NCBI RefSeq assembly: GCF_008298035.1 | Contig: NZ_CP042910.1 | Location: 5,161,001 to 5,225,000 of the forward strand | DNA: 64,000 nt | Reading direction: 5' to 3' | Origin: Gimesia maris | GTDB taxonomy: Bacteria > Planctomycetota > Planctomycetia > Planctomycetales > Planctomycetaceae | Shown here: positions 44,431-57,076 of the stretch, one piece after another | How the letters are laid out: every line of letters starts with the position of its first letter | Numbering within the stretch: position 1 is the first letter of the stretch | Program-made: the position numbers and the translations under genes | The notes under the pieces: generated by a model | Databases searched by the model: none | Told to the model about the DNA's origin: nothing | What the model saw: the letters and a program-made list of their open reading frames with translations, nothing else

Positions 44431-46491
44431 TCAGGCGAGCTGTCGCATCAGGTACAGATATTCCAGTGCACTGAGCATCGCCTCCTGTTTCTGATTGGCG
44501 TTCCCTTTGTGTCCCCCTTCGATATTTTCATAATAGAAGAACTCATAACCCAGCTGATCCATTCGCGCTGCCATCTTTCGTGCATGGCCGGGATGGACAC
44601 GATCATCTTTGGTCGAAGTGAAAAAATACACTTTCGGGTAAGCCTGTTCGGTTTTTAAATTGTGAAAAGGAGAATATCGGCTGATAAACTCCCATTGCTC
44701 GGGGAGATCTGGATTTCCATATTCTGCCATCCAGCTGGCACCAGCCAGCAGTTTGTTGAAACGTTTCATATCCAGCAGAGGTACGCCACACACAATCGCA
44801 TTAAACAGCTCAGGACGCTGTGTCAAAGCGACCCCCATCAACAGGCCTCCATTACTGCGTCCCATGGCGCCATAGTGTTTGGGGGAACTGAAACCTTTAC
44901 TTTGTACCGCCTCTGCGACCGCGAAAAAGTCATCGTACGCCCGCTGACGATGCTCCAGTAACGCAGAATCATGCCACCGCGGACCATATTCGCCTCCCCC
45001 GCGAATATTAGCAAGTACATACACGCCCCCTTTTTCCAGCCAGAGTTTTCCCATAACCGGGCTGTAATGAGGTAGAATCGAGATTTCAAACCCGCCATAC
45101 CCGTATTGCAGAACCGGCGCAGTATGATCCAGCTTCATTCCTTTCCGGTAGACTATAAAGTAAGGCACTTCCGTTTTATCACGACTGATGGCAAAGTGTT
45201 TCTCAACCGTCAAACCATCGGTATTAAACCGCGCGGGTGTCGACTGGAGTTTCTCATCGACTTCCTCGAAGAAATTGACGTAATACAGGCTGCTCGGTTG
45301 CAGAAAACCATCGCGTGCCAGAAGCAGATCATTGCTGCTGCTGTCTGATGAACTGATCGAGATGACGTCATTTTCGCCCCAGGGCAGCAGTCGTCCCTGC
45401 CACTGGTTATCCTGCAGACGAACTTCTCGGATCTGACTGGAAACATGTTCGATTCCTGTCACGTAAACGGCATCCTTCGCACATCGAACTTGAGAAACCG
45501 TACCACTTTCTCCCGGATCAAAAACCGTCAGCACTTCACCAATCTCACCGGTCTTCTGAAACTCTGCCAGCGAGATGCTGATCAATGAGCCCGCTGCAGA
45601 ACCACGCCATTCCTCCTTTAACTCAACCAGTAACTGCCCTGCAAACAATCCCGACAGACTGCACTTCTGTGGCAGAGGCAGCTGACTTAAAGTTCCTGCT
45701 GAATTCACCAGGTAGAAACTGAAATGATAGAAATCGTGTCCTCGCATCACAAAACAGACGCGCTGGCCGGCATGCTCCAGATCGATCGGATAGATAAAGG
45801 TTTCTTTGACATCCGTTTCCAGCAGCGTTTCCGCCTCCGAAAGAGGGGTTCCCCGTTTCCAGCGTTTCAGAATGCGTGCATACCCTGAAGTATTCAGACT
45901 CCCTTCGCCCCAGTCTGTCGCAATCAGCAGCTGATCGCGGTTCTCCCAGCAGAGATTGGTTTTTGCCAGAGGTACGTTGAAACCATCCTTCACAAAAGTA
46001 CGGGAGGGAATATCAAACTCACGGTATACTGCAGTATCCGTCCCCCCGGGTGCCAGCTCGATAATGCAACGTTCGTGAGCAGGTCCCAGACTGTCGACAC
46101 CTTTATAAATCCAGTTCTCTTTTTCTGTCTCCGCCAGCTGGTCTATATCCAGCAGGATCTCCCATTGTTTTGACTCCTGTCTGAACTGTTTCAGAGTCAT
46201 CCGCCGCCAGATTCCACGTACATGCTGCTCGTCGCGCCAGAAGTTATAGACGAATTCACCACGCAGCGTTCCATAGGTTATCCGATCGGAGGCGGTCAGA
46301 ATCTGCAAGGCTTCACTTTGATATTCCTCGAAGCGTGGATCACTGGTCAACGCCTGCAAAGTCAACTTATTCTGCTCCTTCACCCAGTCGAGAGCCCGTT
46401 CGCCCTCAATCTCCTCCAGCCAGAGCAGTGACTGTTCATCAGGGACTTCTGCTTTATTACTGTCTGCCGAAGGTTTATCCAGCGAATCCAT
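44431..46491 (-). CDS. Prolyl oligopeptidase family serine peptidase (S9A)
   Basis: The 686-residue enzyme cleaves peptides after proline or related residues. It lacks a signal peptide, so it is probably cytoplasmic. An N-terminal beta-propeller (about residues 80-420) gates a C-terminal alpha/beta-hydrolase domain. The active-site motifs are GAMGRSNGGLLMG (nucleophile Ser546), STKDDRVHPGHA (Asp629) and EGGHKGN (His661). NIRGGGEYGPRWH upstream of the serine is characteristic of the S9A branch. CGGAG lies upstream of the ATG. It is transcribed in the same direction as the sulfatase gene, but about 117 bases separate them and no functional link is evident. Confidence 0.92.
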   Translation of the reverse strand: MDSLDKPSADSNKAEVPDEQSLLWLEEIEGERALDWVKEQNKLTLQALTSDPRFEEYQSEALQILTASDRITYGTLRGEFVYNFWRDEQHVRGIWRRMTLKQFRQESKQWEILLDIDQLAETEKENWIYKGVDSLGPAHERCIIELAPGGTDTAVYREFDIPSRTFVKDGFNVPLAKTNLCWENRDQLLIATDWGEGSLNTSGYARILKRWKRGTPLSEAETLLETDVKETFIYPIDLEHAGQRVCFVMRGHDFYHFSFYLVNSAGTLSQLPLPQKCSLSGLFAGQLLVELKEEWRGSAAGSLISISLAEFQKTGEIGEVLTVFDPGESGTVSQVRCAKDAVYVTGIEHVSSQIREVRLQDNQWQGRLLPWGENDVISISSSDSSSNDLLLARDGFLQPSSLYYVNFFEEVDEKLQSTPARFNTDGLTVEKHFAISRDKTEVPYFIVYRKGMKLDHTAPVLQYGYGGFEISILPHYSPVMGKLWLEKGGVYVLANIRGGGEYGPRWHDSALLEHRQRAYDDFFAVAEAVQSKGFSSPKHYGAMGRSNGGLLMGVALTQRPELFNAIVCGVPLLDMKRFNKLLAGASWMAEYGNPDLPEQWEFISRYSPFHNLKTEQAYPKVYFFTSTKDDRVHPGHARKMAARMDQLGYEFFYYENIEGGHKGNANQKQEAMLSALEYLYLMRQLA

Positions 46492-47029
46492 ATAACAACT
46501 CCGGGAAAAAAGGGCTGATGATCTTTATATCAGGCATTGTAGAGTAAAACAGACACCCGACTTAAGTGCCGGACGGCTTTTTGTCTGGTTTTCCTGAGAA
46601 CTGATTATGAAACCAGATATTCTATGATTTTCACGATTCAGGGCGTGCAATTAAAAGGGGGCAGTGATATAATTCCCGACGTTGAGTAGCCCTGAATGTC
46701 ATGTTCCTGTAAGAAACAACCTGACCACTTTAACGGCTGATCTCCAGAATCTCTTAATAAAGTATCAGCTGTTTGCTGATCTTTATCGTGTTGTTAAAGC
46801 TACATTTGCCGAACCTTGTATGGTTTCCGCTCTCAAACAGTAGCAGTAGGGTGATACGAAGCAGAGCTTCAAGGAGAACTCTTTTCAGGCATAGTCCCTG
46901 AAAATGAATCCTGAGTCCGGAATGGCCGACTCTCACCTGTTTCTAATTATTTGCACGACCCATTTTTCTCTATTACACGACGAGTACGTACAGCCCTTCC
47001 CGGCTGATGGTTCGTCGAAAGGTTGATGT
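46492..47029. other. Divergent intergenic region, long leader of the helicase gene
   Basis: These 538 bases separate the peptidase gene from the RNA helicase gene. They contain the strong hairpin described at 46757-46786 and AAAGG near 47018 as the helicase ribosome site. I see no supported gene. Long structured leaders are common upstream of cold-induced helicase genes, but I have no direct evidence for one here. Confidence 0.45.
46757..46786 (+). other. Hairpin in the region upstream of the RNA helicase gene
   Basis: ATAAAG t ATCAGC pairs with GCTGAT CTTTAT across a five-base loop: a 12-bp stem with one bulged T. It lies about 245 bases before the helicase ATG. It lacks a T-run, so it is not a classical terminator. 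Confidence 0.5.
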
Positions 47030-48850
47030 ATGTTAACGGATGTCTCTTCGCAGGCAAAATTTACGGATTTAGAACTCTGCCAACCCATCCTGGATGTGCT
47101 GGTTGAACTTGGATATGACACACCCACACCAATTCAGGCTCAGACCATTCCCCATCTGCTGGAAGGCAGAGACCTGGTAGGTCAGGCCCAGACCGGAACC
47201 GGTAAAACGGCCGCATTTGCCCTGCCTTTACTTTCGAAAATTGACCTGGAACTCAGAGCCCCACAGGTTCTGGTTCTGGCTCCCACCCGGGAACTGGCCA
47301 TTCAGGTTGGCGAATCGTTCAAAGAATATGGTTCACAACTCAAAGGCTTACAGGTTTTGCCAATTTATGGTGGCGCTGATTTCAAAGGACAGCTGCAACC
47401 ACTAAAACGAGGCGTCCATGTCGTTGTCGGTACTCCCGGCCGCGTGATGGATCACATGCGTCGTGGCACCCTGAAACTCGACAACCTGCGTTGCCTGGTT
47501 CTGGACGAAGCCGACGAAATGCTGCGAATGGGCTTTATTGACGATGTAGAATGGATTCTGGAGCAGACTCCCGATAACCATCAGACTGCATTGTTTTCAG
47601 CAACGATGCCCGAAGCGATTCGCCGCATTGCCGGTAATTACCTGAAATCACCGCAGGAAATTACGGTCAAAGATAAAACCCGAACGGCTGATACCATCCG
47701 CCAGCGGTACTGGCTGGCCAAAGGCCATCACAAACTGGACGCCCTGACCCGGATTCTGGAAGCAGAAGAAACGGATGGCGTGATCATCTTCGTTCGTACC
47801 AAAAGCATCACCACCGAACTTTCGGAAAAACTGGAAGCGCGCGGTTTTCTCGCTGCCCCACTGAATGGTGATATCCCGCAGAAGCAGCGCGAACGCACTG
47901 TTGGACGGTTAAAAGCCGGCCACGTCAACATTGTCATTGCAACTGACGTCGCCGCCCGGGGACTGGACGTTGATCGGATCAGCCATGTGATCAACTACGA
48001 TCTGCCTGGTGATTCCGAAGCTTACGTGCACCGCATCGGGCGAACCGGACGTGCAGGCCGCACAGGCGAAGCGATTATGTTCGTCTCTCCCCGTGAGCAG
48101 CGTTCTCTGTCCGGGATTGAACGGGCGATCAAGCTTAAAATTGAACGGATGGAACTTCCTTCCATCAATCAAATCAATAAGCGACGTACAGAACGCTTCA
48201 AAGAGTCTGTGACCAAAGCCATGGATAGTCCAGACTTCGAACAGTTCCAGAAACTGCTGAGCGAATTCAAGACGGAATCAGAGCGATCTGAGATCGACAT
48301 CGCAGCTGCCCTGGCCTGTATGTTCCAGGGAAAACGTCCCCTGTTCCTGAAAGAGACACCACAGCAAAGAGAAACGTCCCATCGGGAAACCCCGCAACGA
48401 CAGCGGGACAGTTCTGGAAAGCCTCAATTCCAGTCTGAACGCCGTTTCTCCAGGGAAAAAGAATTCAAAAACAAAGAATTCACGAAGGATAAAGAGAAGG
48501 TGTTTACTCCCAGGCGGGAAAGAGCCACCAGTGAAACCCCCGAGGAAGGCATGGAGCGTTTCCGCGTTCAAGTGGGCCGCAGCCACGGTGTCAAACCAGG
48601 TAATATTGTTGGTGCAATCGCAAATGAAGCTAACCTGGACAGTCAGTACATCGGACGAATCGATATCTTCGATGAATACAGTACTGTTGATCTTCCGGAA
48701 GGCATGCCACGCGATATCTTTCGGGCATTGAAAAATGTCTGGGTCTCCGGACAACAGTTACGCATCTCCCGACTTGATCAGACTGAATCAGGTGCCCCGA
48801 AACGTAAGCGTTTCAAATCAAAGGGTAAACCCAGACAGCAGAAAGCTTAA
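47030..48850 (+). CDS. deaD: DEAD-box ATP-dependent RNA helicase (DeaD/CsdA-like)
   Basis: The 606-residue helicase unwinds RNA in ribosome assembly, mRNA decay or cold adaptation. Motifs are all present: the Q motif PTPIQAQTIP, Walker A AQTGTGKT (Lys at 62), PTRELAIQ, TPGRVMDH, DEAD (159-162), SAT, then the second RecA domain with IIFVRTKS, ATDVAARGLD and HRIGRTGRAGR. After about residue 440 is a low-complexity, charged linker rich in Arg, Lys, Glu and Gln. The C-terminal domain (RVQVGRSHGVKPGNIVGAIA ... YIGRIDIFDEYSTVDLP) is the DbpA-type RNA-binding fold, supporting the DeaD group. The tail is very basic. AAAGG precedes the ATG. A bidirectional terminator follows. Confidence 0.94.
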   Translation: MLTDVSSQAKFTDLELCQPILDVLVELGYDTPTPIQAQTIPHLLEGRDLVGQAQTGTGKTAAFALPLLSKIDLELRAPQVLVLAPTRELAIQVGESFKEYGSQLKGLQVLPIYGGADFKGQLQPLKRGVHVVVGTPGRVMDHMRRGTLKLDNLRCLVLDEADEMLRMGFIDDVEWILEQTPDNHQTALFSATMPEAIRRIAGNYLKSPQEITVKDKTRTADTIRQRYWLAKGHHKLDALTRILEAEETDGVIIFVRTKSITTELSEKLEARGFLAAPLNGDIPQKQRERTVGRLKAGHVNIVIATDVAARGLDVDRISHVINYDLPGDSEAYVHRIGRTGRAGRTGEAIMFVSPREQRSLSGIERAIKLKIERMELPSINQINKRRTERFKESVTKAMDSPDFEQFQKLLSEFKTESERSEIDIAAALACMFQGKRPLFLKETPQQRETSHRETPQRQRDSSGKPQFQSERRFSREKEFKNKEFTKDKEKVFTPRRERATSETPEEGMERFRVQVGRSHGVKPGNIVGAIANEANLDSQYIGRIDIFDEYSTVDLPEGMPRDIFRALKNVWVSGQQLRISRLDQTESGAPKRKRFKSKGKPRQQKA

Positions 48851-48890
48851 TCCGACAGCAGCCTGATAGTCAGGAAAACAGCTACAAAAA

Positions 48891-48925
48891 AACCGCGGTC
48901 GCTCTCAGGCAACCGCGGTTTTTTC
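48891..48925. terminator. Bidirectional terminator after deaD
   Basis: AACCGCGG and CCGCGGTT form an 8-bp GC-rich stem around a loop of about 13 bases. A T-run follows on the plus strand and an A-run (T on the minus strand) precedes it, so it can serve both deaD and the convergent coiled-coil gene. Confidence 0.9.
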
Positions 48926-48954
48926 ATTGGAATAACAACTCGTACGAGACGGGT

Positions 48955-50451
48955 TTATTTACCGGTCCCAAATGCTTTGGATGTCTGACCGGAAGAAGTC
49001 TGCTGTTTCAGACGTTTACTTCGAGTAAAGACCTGGGAGACTGTTCCTGAGGAAACGTCATTCACACCGGTCACTTTTGCCCCCTGCTTAATAGGAGATT
49101 TCACTCCAGAACCTGGGACAAACAAACGCCGCTGTGGTTTATAACCGATATAACTCAAGAAGTCATTGATACCGATTACACGTACGGCTTTCAGACGGGC
49201 TTCTTCACGAATCTCTTTCATCTTGGCCAGCAGTTCCTGCATTTTGTCACGCTGTTCGTCTGTTTTAGCTGCTTCAACATCAGGTGACTCACCAATGACC
49301 AGGAACTTCGTATGCACGGTTAAGCCGTCACCAATGCGTTCTCCGTTTTCGGTAACCTGATTATCAATTTTGGCATTGGCATTCTCAATGACACGTCTCA
49401 GCAGATCCATATCCGATTTTCCGTCGCCATCCAGGTCGATAATTCCTGAAATAGCAAAGGTTTCCGGACGTCCTACGCCCCAGAGGGGAGTATAAATCGG
49501 GTCGCCAGGGCTGATGGGCTGATAAATGTCATCCCCGACAATCCGGGCTTCCGAAAGGTGAGGTCCCAGAATTTTGGTAACTTCGATAGCACCAATAATA
49601 TCTTCCTCACCCCGGCCTATTCCCTGATGCGCTTTCCGATAAACGCTGAATGTCATCCGCTTAGGAAGACGATCCGCTTCACCCAGATTGATCCAGACTA
49701 CGCCGGTACTGTTATCAACAGTACGGACCACACCATCGGGCACTTCAAAGCTGAACTTCTGGACCTGATCCAGACGGCTGCGAAGCGTATCAATCAGACT
49801 GGCATAGGTGTTGTTCTTGTTTTCCAGATCTTTAATGGTCTTGGCGTTCGTTTCACGCAATTGATCCAGTTCGATCAGAATTTCTTCATTTTCTTTCTGT
49901 AAAGCAGCAATCTGCTGATCCTTCGCATCGACTTCTTCTTCTTTGACTTTCTGAGTGTCAGCCAGATCTTTTTCAGAACTCACTCGGGCCTTTTGATGTT
50001 CATCGATTTTCTTGTCCATGATGCCCTTGAGCTGCTGATAAGCGGCTTCCAGCTCATTTTTCGCTTTCTGTTCTGCAGCCAGCTCAGTTTTGGTCTGATC
50101 CAGCTGGGCAGAGAGCTTGATCAGTGAATCCTTAACAGTCGCCTCTGCCAGGACACCAGCGTGAGTTTTAATATCCAGCTCTGTGGCACCAATCACCGTA
50201 TTGGGAGTTTTATTATCAAGCCCCACATCTTCCTGCTGATTACCGATCAGCTTTTTCAGAGCCTGAATTTCTTCATCCAGCTTACGAGCGAGTACGCTAT
50301 CACGCTGGGAATCTTTCTGAGCCTGATCCAGTTTGGTATTCGCTTCTGACAGGTCGGAATACCCCAGATAAGCAGCCACGCCTACAATCAAGGTGGTCAT
50401 GACAAAAAAGATCAGTGAAAAGTGAACAGCAGTTGGTTTACTGGCAGCCAT
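48955..50451 (-). CDS. Membrane-anchored coiled-coil protein, unknown function
   Basis: The 498-residue protein has one N-terminal membrane helix (FSLIFFVMTTLIVGVAAYLG) followed by a long charged coiled coil (about residues 30-250, rich in Glu, Lys, Gln). A beta-rich domain comes next (about residues 250-400). It contains GVVWINLGEADRLPKRMTFS and GIIDLDGDGKSDMDLLRRVI, the latter an EF-hand-like calcium-binding sequence. The C-terminus holds VRVIGINDFLSYIGYKP and a basic low-complexity tail. The topology predicts a periplasmic rod, tethered to the inner membrane. I recall similar hypothetical proteins in planctomycetes but know no function. TAAGG lies upstream of the ATG. Convergent with deaD. 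Confidence 0.72.
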   Translation of the reverse strand: MAASKPTAVHFSLIFFVMTTLIVGVAAYLGYSDLSEANTKLDQAQKDSQRDSVLARKLDEEIQALKKLIGNQQEDVGLDNKTPNTVIGATELDIKTHAGVLAEATVKDSLIKLSAQLDQTKTELAAEQKAKNELEAAYQQLKGIMDKKIDEHQKARVSSEKDLADTQKVKEEEVDAKDQQIAALQKENEEILIELDQLRETNAKTIKDLENKNNTYASLIDTLRSRLDQVQKFSFEVPDGVVRTVDNSTGVVWINLGEADRLPKRMTFSVYRKAHQGIGRGEEDIIGAIEVTKILGPHLSEARIVGDDIYQPISPGDPIYTPLWGVGRPETFAISGIIDLDGDGKSDMDLLRRVIENANAKIDNQVTENGERIGDGLTVHTKFLVIGESPDVEAAKTDEQRDKMQELLAKMKEIREEARLKAVRVIGINDFLSYIGYKPQRRLFVPGSGVKSPIKQGAKVTGVNDVSSGTVSQVFTRSKRLKQQTSSGQTSKAFGTGK

Positions 50452-51058
50452 GTTTTTAAACCTTAAGGATTTTCAAGTGACCGTCGGGTGCAGCTCAGCA
50501 CCATGACAGCTCGTATTTTGAAGTGTATACTGTTTTCAGCTATGATTATGATCGGCTCTGAGGAATCTCAGGGAACCATGTTGAGTCGATTCTGAAAACT
50601 CGAAAGACCGGCATCCTGCTTTACTTTATTCTAAATGCAGGAAAACCAGTGTCAAGCAGCATTCTGATTCTATCTGGACTGTCCCTGGTTTTACCGTCGC
50701 GTCTCCTGAACGATTTGGATCGAGTCTATCAGATTGAGAGACTCCAGGGTTAAATGTGATGCACTCCAGAATGCTGACAATTGGTTCCCCCTTCTGCCCT
50801 GACTTGAACTCGCAGAAAAACTACACAAAATAACAGTAACCCGAAGTTCTCGGGCCATCTGGTTAAAAGATTCCATTGAGTTTCGACTTCAACAGGTCTG
50901 TTGATAGCGATCAGAGACACACTCTCCAATAATGAACCAGGCAGACTGACCGGTTGGTGATCTACGCATCCGCATCTGTTCTTCATTAAAAATACAACAT
51001 CTGCATGTTTCCAGTTTCGGCAATCTCTTTTTAAATTTTCAGGTAAAGCTAAATCTTT
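50452..51058. other. Divergent intergenic region upstream of polA
   Basis: These 607 bases lie between the coiled-coil protein gene and polA, which point away from each other. They contain copy C of the palindromic repeat. AGGTAAAG shortly before 51059 is a weak ribosome site for polA. No supported gene. Confidence 0.45.
50671..50769 (-). repeat. Dispersed palindromic repeat, copy C
   Basis: Read on the minus strand this shares GTCTCTCAATCTGATAGACTCGAT-type sequence (50706-50747) with copies A and B, then GGAGACGC, GTAAAACC and ACAGTCCA. The left arm is GGAGTCTC, so its pairing with GGAGACGC is weaker than in copy A. Unlike A and B it lies between divergent genes. Confidence 0.7.
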
Positions 51059-53761
<2,703 letters not shown>

Positions 53762-54054
53762 AATGATGGAATGGAATTCAACGGGGACACGACTCCCTCG
53801 ATCAGCAGAAACTGTCGGGGGATTGGAGACCTGTCCGATCAAAATATAAAATTTAAGCGTAAAATAGCGATCTTTCCTTTTTTTTGTTGACAACCTGTAC
53901 GCTATCGGTAACGATATTAATGCACGCCTATGTGTCTCATCTACCTGTTGCTAAGGGATTCAGCAATCAAAAACCTCCTGTGTGGTAAGTTTCTGTTGCG
54001 AAGGAATGTGTAAACAAACCATTTTCCACCATTGCAAGTTGTCACAATCATCTT

Positions 54055-54696
54055 GTGTCTCGTCATACATTCATTCCCACAATAGCCCTGATTGGAGGGA
54101 TCGGATCAGGCAAAAGTGCGGTTGCCAATAAAGTCAAATCGTTTCGGCCTGTGATGATTATCGATGCAGACCGAATCGGACATGAGGTACTTGATTTTCC
54201 GGAGATTCAGGAAAAAATTCGAGAGCAGTTTGGATCTGCCGTGTTCAATGATCAGGGAAATGTTGATCGATCTGAACTGGCAAGACTTGTTTTTGGAGAA
54301 TCAAAACTACAACAAACATCATTAAAACAACTGGAATCCATCGTGCATCCGGTGATTCATCGCAGGTTGGAACAGGAAATTGAATCTGCCCGGTCTCTCC
54401 ACCAGGTCGATGCGATCCTGGTAGACGCCGCTGTGATTGTCGAGGCAGGATGGAAAGAGTTATGCGATCAAATCGTTTATATTGACTGCCCCTTCGAGCA
54501 ACGGCAGAAACGGGTGACTCAAAACAGGGGATGGTCAGAAACAGAGTTAACAAAACGGGAGAAACATCAACTGCCTCTCTCAGAAAAACGTAAACTGGCA
54601 GATGGTGTGATCCAGAATGGTCAGGACCTGGAATCAGCTGGCCTTGAACTATCAAAGTTCATTGATTCAATTCGGAAACAAATAACTAAAAATTAA
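54055..54696 (+). CDS. coaE: Dephospho-CoA kinase
   Basis: CoaE phosphorylates dephospho-CoA with ATP, the last step of coenzyme A synthesis. The 213-residue protein has a Walker A loop ALIGGIGSGKSAVANK near the N-terminus, then IIDADRIGHEVL, with the conserved Asp that acts in catalysis, and a lid region with QKRVTQNRG. The start is a GTG at 54055 without a clear ribosome site. It follows polA on the same strand after 293 bases in which I see nothing else, and precedes rho. CoaE next to polA or rho is a common neighbourhood. Confidence 0.9.
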   Translation: MSRHTFIPTIALIGGIGSGKSAVANKVKSFRPVMIIDADRIGHEVLDFPEIQEKIREQFGSAVFNDQGNVDRSELARLVFGESKLQQTSLKQLESIVHPVIHRRLEQEIESARSLHQVDAILVDAAVIVEAGWKELCDQIVYIDCPFEQRQKRVTQNRGWSETELTKREKHQLPLSEKRKLADGVIQNGQDLESAGLELSKFIDSIRKQITKN

Positions 54697-54923
54697 TAGA
54701 CTATTCGACGAACTTCAGGGTGTCTCATCTGCATCTTAAGTTATTCAAACTAATTTAATGAGAAGCTCTTCTTTGATGAATTCATAGATAACCCCCAGAT
54801 GCCTTTTCAGTCAGAGAACCTTTCCAGAGGTTAATTAATCTTCGCGTTCGACACATCTGCATTGACTCCAGAACTCCACACGACTTCATCTCACTTAATT
54901 TTGTAATTCGGAAAGCATTCACT

Positions 54924-56357
54924 ATGGCCAAATCCATAAAACTTCAGACATCTGAAAATGACGGAACAGTGGCTTCAAAAAATATCAGCGAGTTAGACCA
55001 GGACTCCAAACGGGAAAAACCCGTAACCAGGCATCAGCGCGAATCTGCCATTACCAGGGCAGCAGACGAACGATATGAGAAAATCAAACAAAGCGAGATT
55101 CATATTGCGGATCTGCAGAAGCTGACGATGAAAGATCTGATGCAACTGGCTAAGGAAGAAAATCTCACAGAATATACGGGTCTCAAAAAACAGGATCTGA
55201 TCTTTAAGATTCTGAAAGAGCGTACCAAAGTCAACGGCCTGATGTTTGGTGAAGGGACTCTGGAAATTCTGCCCGATGGTTTCGGCTTCCTGCGTAGCCC
55301 CGATTACCACTATCTGCCCTGTCCCGATGATATTTATGTTTCTCCCAGCCAGATTCGTCGTTTCGGTCTGCGAACGGGAGCCATCGTTGCTGGACAGATT
55401 CGTCCCCCTAAAGAAAATGAACGGTATTTTGCTCTGCTGCGTGTGGAAGCCGTCAATGGTTGTGACCCCGAAATCCTGACCACCAAGGTCTTCTTCGACG
55501 ACCTGACTCCACTGCATCCGAAGGAACGTCTCCGACTCTCTTCGCCCGCCGGTAACCTGAGTACGAGAATCGTCGACCTGATTGCCCCTGTCGGTATGGG
55601 TCAGCGTGGTTTGATTGTATCGCCTCCTCGTGCCGGTAAAACCATCATGCTGCAGGAAATGGCAAAATGCGTACTGGGAAGCCATCCCGATGCGTATGTC
55701 TTCATCCTGCTGATTGACGAGCGTCCTGAAGAAGTCACTGACATGGAACGCCAGGTTGGTGGAGACCGCTGTGAAGTCGTCAGCAGTACCTTTGATGAAC
55801 CCCCGAGCCGTCACATCCAGGTTTCGGAGATGGTAATCGAAAAGGCCAAACGCATGGTAGAATACGGTGAGGACGTTGTCATCTTCCTCGATTCAATTAC
55901 CCGTCTCGCTCGTGCCTGGAACACAGAAGTCCCGCACTCCGGAAAAATTCTCTCTGGTGGGGTAGACGCGAATGCATTACAGCACCCCAAGCGGTTTTTC
56001 GGTGCCGCCCGTAATGTTGAAGAAGGCGGCAGCCTGACCATTGTCGCCACCGCCCTGGTGGACACAGGCAGCCGCATGGATGAAGTCATCTTTGAAGAGT
56101 TCAAAGGAACCGGTAACACGGAATTGCATCTGGACCGCAGAATGGTTGAAAAACGTATCTGGCCGGCAATCGATGTGAATAAATCAGGAACACGTCGCGA
56201 AGAACTGCTGATGGACGAAGAAGAACTTCGCAGGGTCTGGATTCTCAGACGTGTGCTGAACGACATGAATCCGGTAGATGCGATGGAACTGCTTACCAAC
56301 CGCATGCGACGTTCGAAAACGAATGAAGAATTTTTATTGAGCATGAATCTGGGTTGA
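54924..56357 (+). CDS. rho: Transcription termination factor Rho
   Basis: Rho is the hexameric RNA-dependent helicase that ends transcription at factor-dependent sites. The 477-residue protein has a charged N-terminal extension of about 60 residues. The Rho N-domain ([20 protein letters not shown]) and the RNA-binding cold-shock-like fold ([20 protein letters not shown], then [19 protein letters not shown]) follow. The ATPase core has Walker [11 protein letters not shown] (about 233-242), [14 protein letters not shown], Walker [15 protein letters not shown], the Q- and R-loop region [20 protein letters not shown], and the arginine finger region LDRRM. GGAAAG lies upstream of the ATG. It probably shares a transcriptional neighbourhood with ribH and nusB downstream. 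Confidence 0.96.
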   Translation: MAKSIKLQTSENDGTVASKNISELDQDSKREKPVTRHQRESAITRAADERYEKIKQSEIHIADLQKLTMKDLMQLAKEENLTEYTGLKKQDLIFKILKERTKVNGLMFGEGTLEILPDGFGFLRSPDYHYLPCPDDIYVSPSQIRRFGLRTGAIVAGQIRPPKENERYFALLRVEAVNGCDPEILTTKVFFDDLTPLHPKERLRLSSPAGNLSTRIVDLIAPVGMGQRGLIVSPPRAGKTIMLQEMAKCVLGSHPDAYVFILLIDERPEEVTDMERQVGGDRCEVVSSTFDEPPSRHIQVSEMVIEKAKRMVEYGEDVVIFLDSITRLARAWNTEVPHSGKILSGGVDANALQHPKRFFGAARNVEEGGSLTIVATALVDTGSRMDEVIFEEFKGTGNTELHLDRRMVEKRIWPAIDVNKSGTRREELLMDEEELRRVWILRRVLNDMNPVDAMELLTNRMRRSKTNEEFLLSMNLG

Positions 56358-56512
56358 TCTGCTGACCGCAAATCAATTTCTGCTGATGCTCTGACTCATG
56401 TGATCTGGATCAGAATAGATACCGGGGGAGGCTCTACTTTCCCATGCTACCTGCTGATCTACCTGTTAGATTAAACATTGCCATTTTTGAAGATTGATAA
56501 GTTACCACCTCA

Positions 56513-56995
56513 ATGAAGCACACACTGATCGAAGGCGATTTACTGGTTCGTGATGCGAGTTTCGCAATTGTCGTTTCCCGCTGGAATGAGCTGATTACAC
56601 GCAGACTGCTGGAAGGCGCCCTGGAGACGTTTCGTCGCCATGGTGGTGCCGAGGAAAACATCACGGTACTCTGGGTACCTGGTTCGTTTGAGCTGCCGCT
56701 TGTTGCAGACCGACTGGCCAAAAGTGGTAAATATCAGGCTGTCTGCTGCCTGGGAGCTGTCATTCAGGGAAGTACCATGCACCATGATTATATTAATCAT
56801 CAGGTCGCTGCCGGCATCATGCGGAGCAGCCAGGAAAGTGGCGTGCCCGTGCTGTTTGGTGTACTGACATGTGAGACGATGGAACAGGCGATGGACCGTG
56901 CTGGTGGAAAAGTCGGCAATAAAGGCGGAGAAGCCGCCCTGGCTGCTATCGAAATGGTCAATCTTTTGCAATCGATCGATCAAAATCAGGCGTAA
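56513..56995 (+). CDS. ribH: 6,7-dimethyl-8-ribityllumazine synthase
   Basis: RibH condenses the aminopyrimidine with dihydroxybutanone phosphate in the penultimate step of riboflavin synthesis, and usually forms large icosahedral or pentameric assemblies. The 160-residue length is normal. Family motifs are [21 protein letters not shown] with the substrate-binding Trp-Asn region, [35 protein letters not shown] with the conserved histidine, and [15 protein letters not shown]. It lies between rho and nusB, an arrangement in which ribH and nusB adjacency is widespread in bacteria. There is no visible ribosome site immediately before the ATG. Confidence 0.95.
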   Translation: MKHTLIEGDLLVRDASFAIVVSRWNELITRRLLEGALETFRRHGGAEENITVLWVPGSFELPLVADRLAKSGKYQAVCCLGAVIQGSTMHHDYINHQVAAGIMRSSQESGVPVLFGVLTCETMEQAMDRAGGKVGNKGGEAALAAIEMVNLLQSIDQNQA

Positions 56996-57076
56996 GAAGA
57001 TAACTGCTGACACCACACAGTCGTCTCCGACGACATCATATTTATTACATCCTCTTTCTATACTAGCGATATCCCC

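Noticed and set aside
54993-55814. A 273-codon minus-strand open frame across rho
   Set aside because: It is antisense to the conserved Rho core and has no recognisable motifs.
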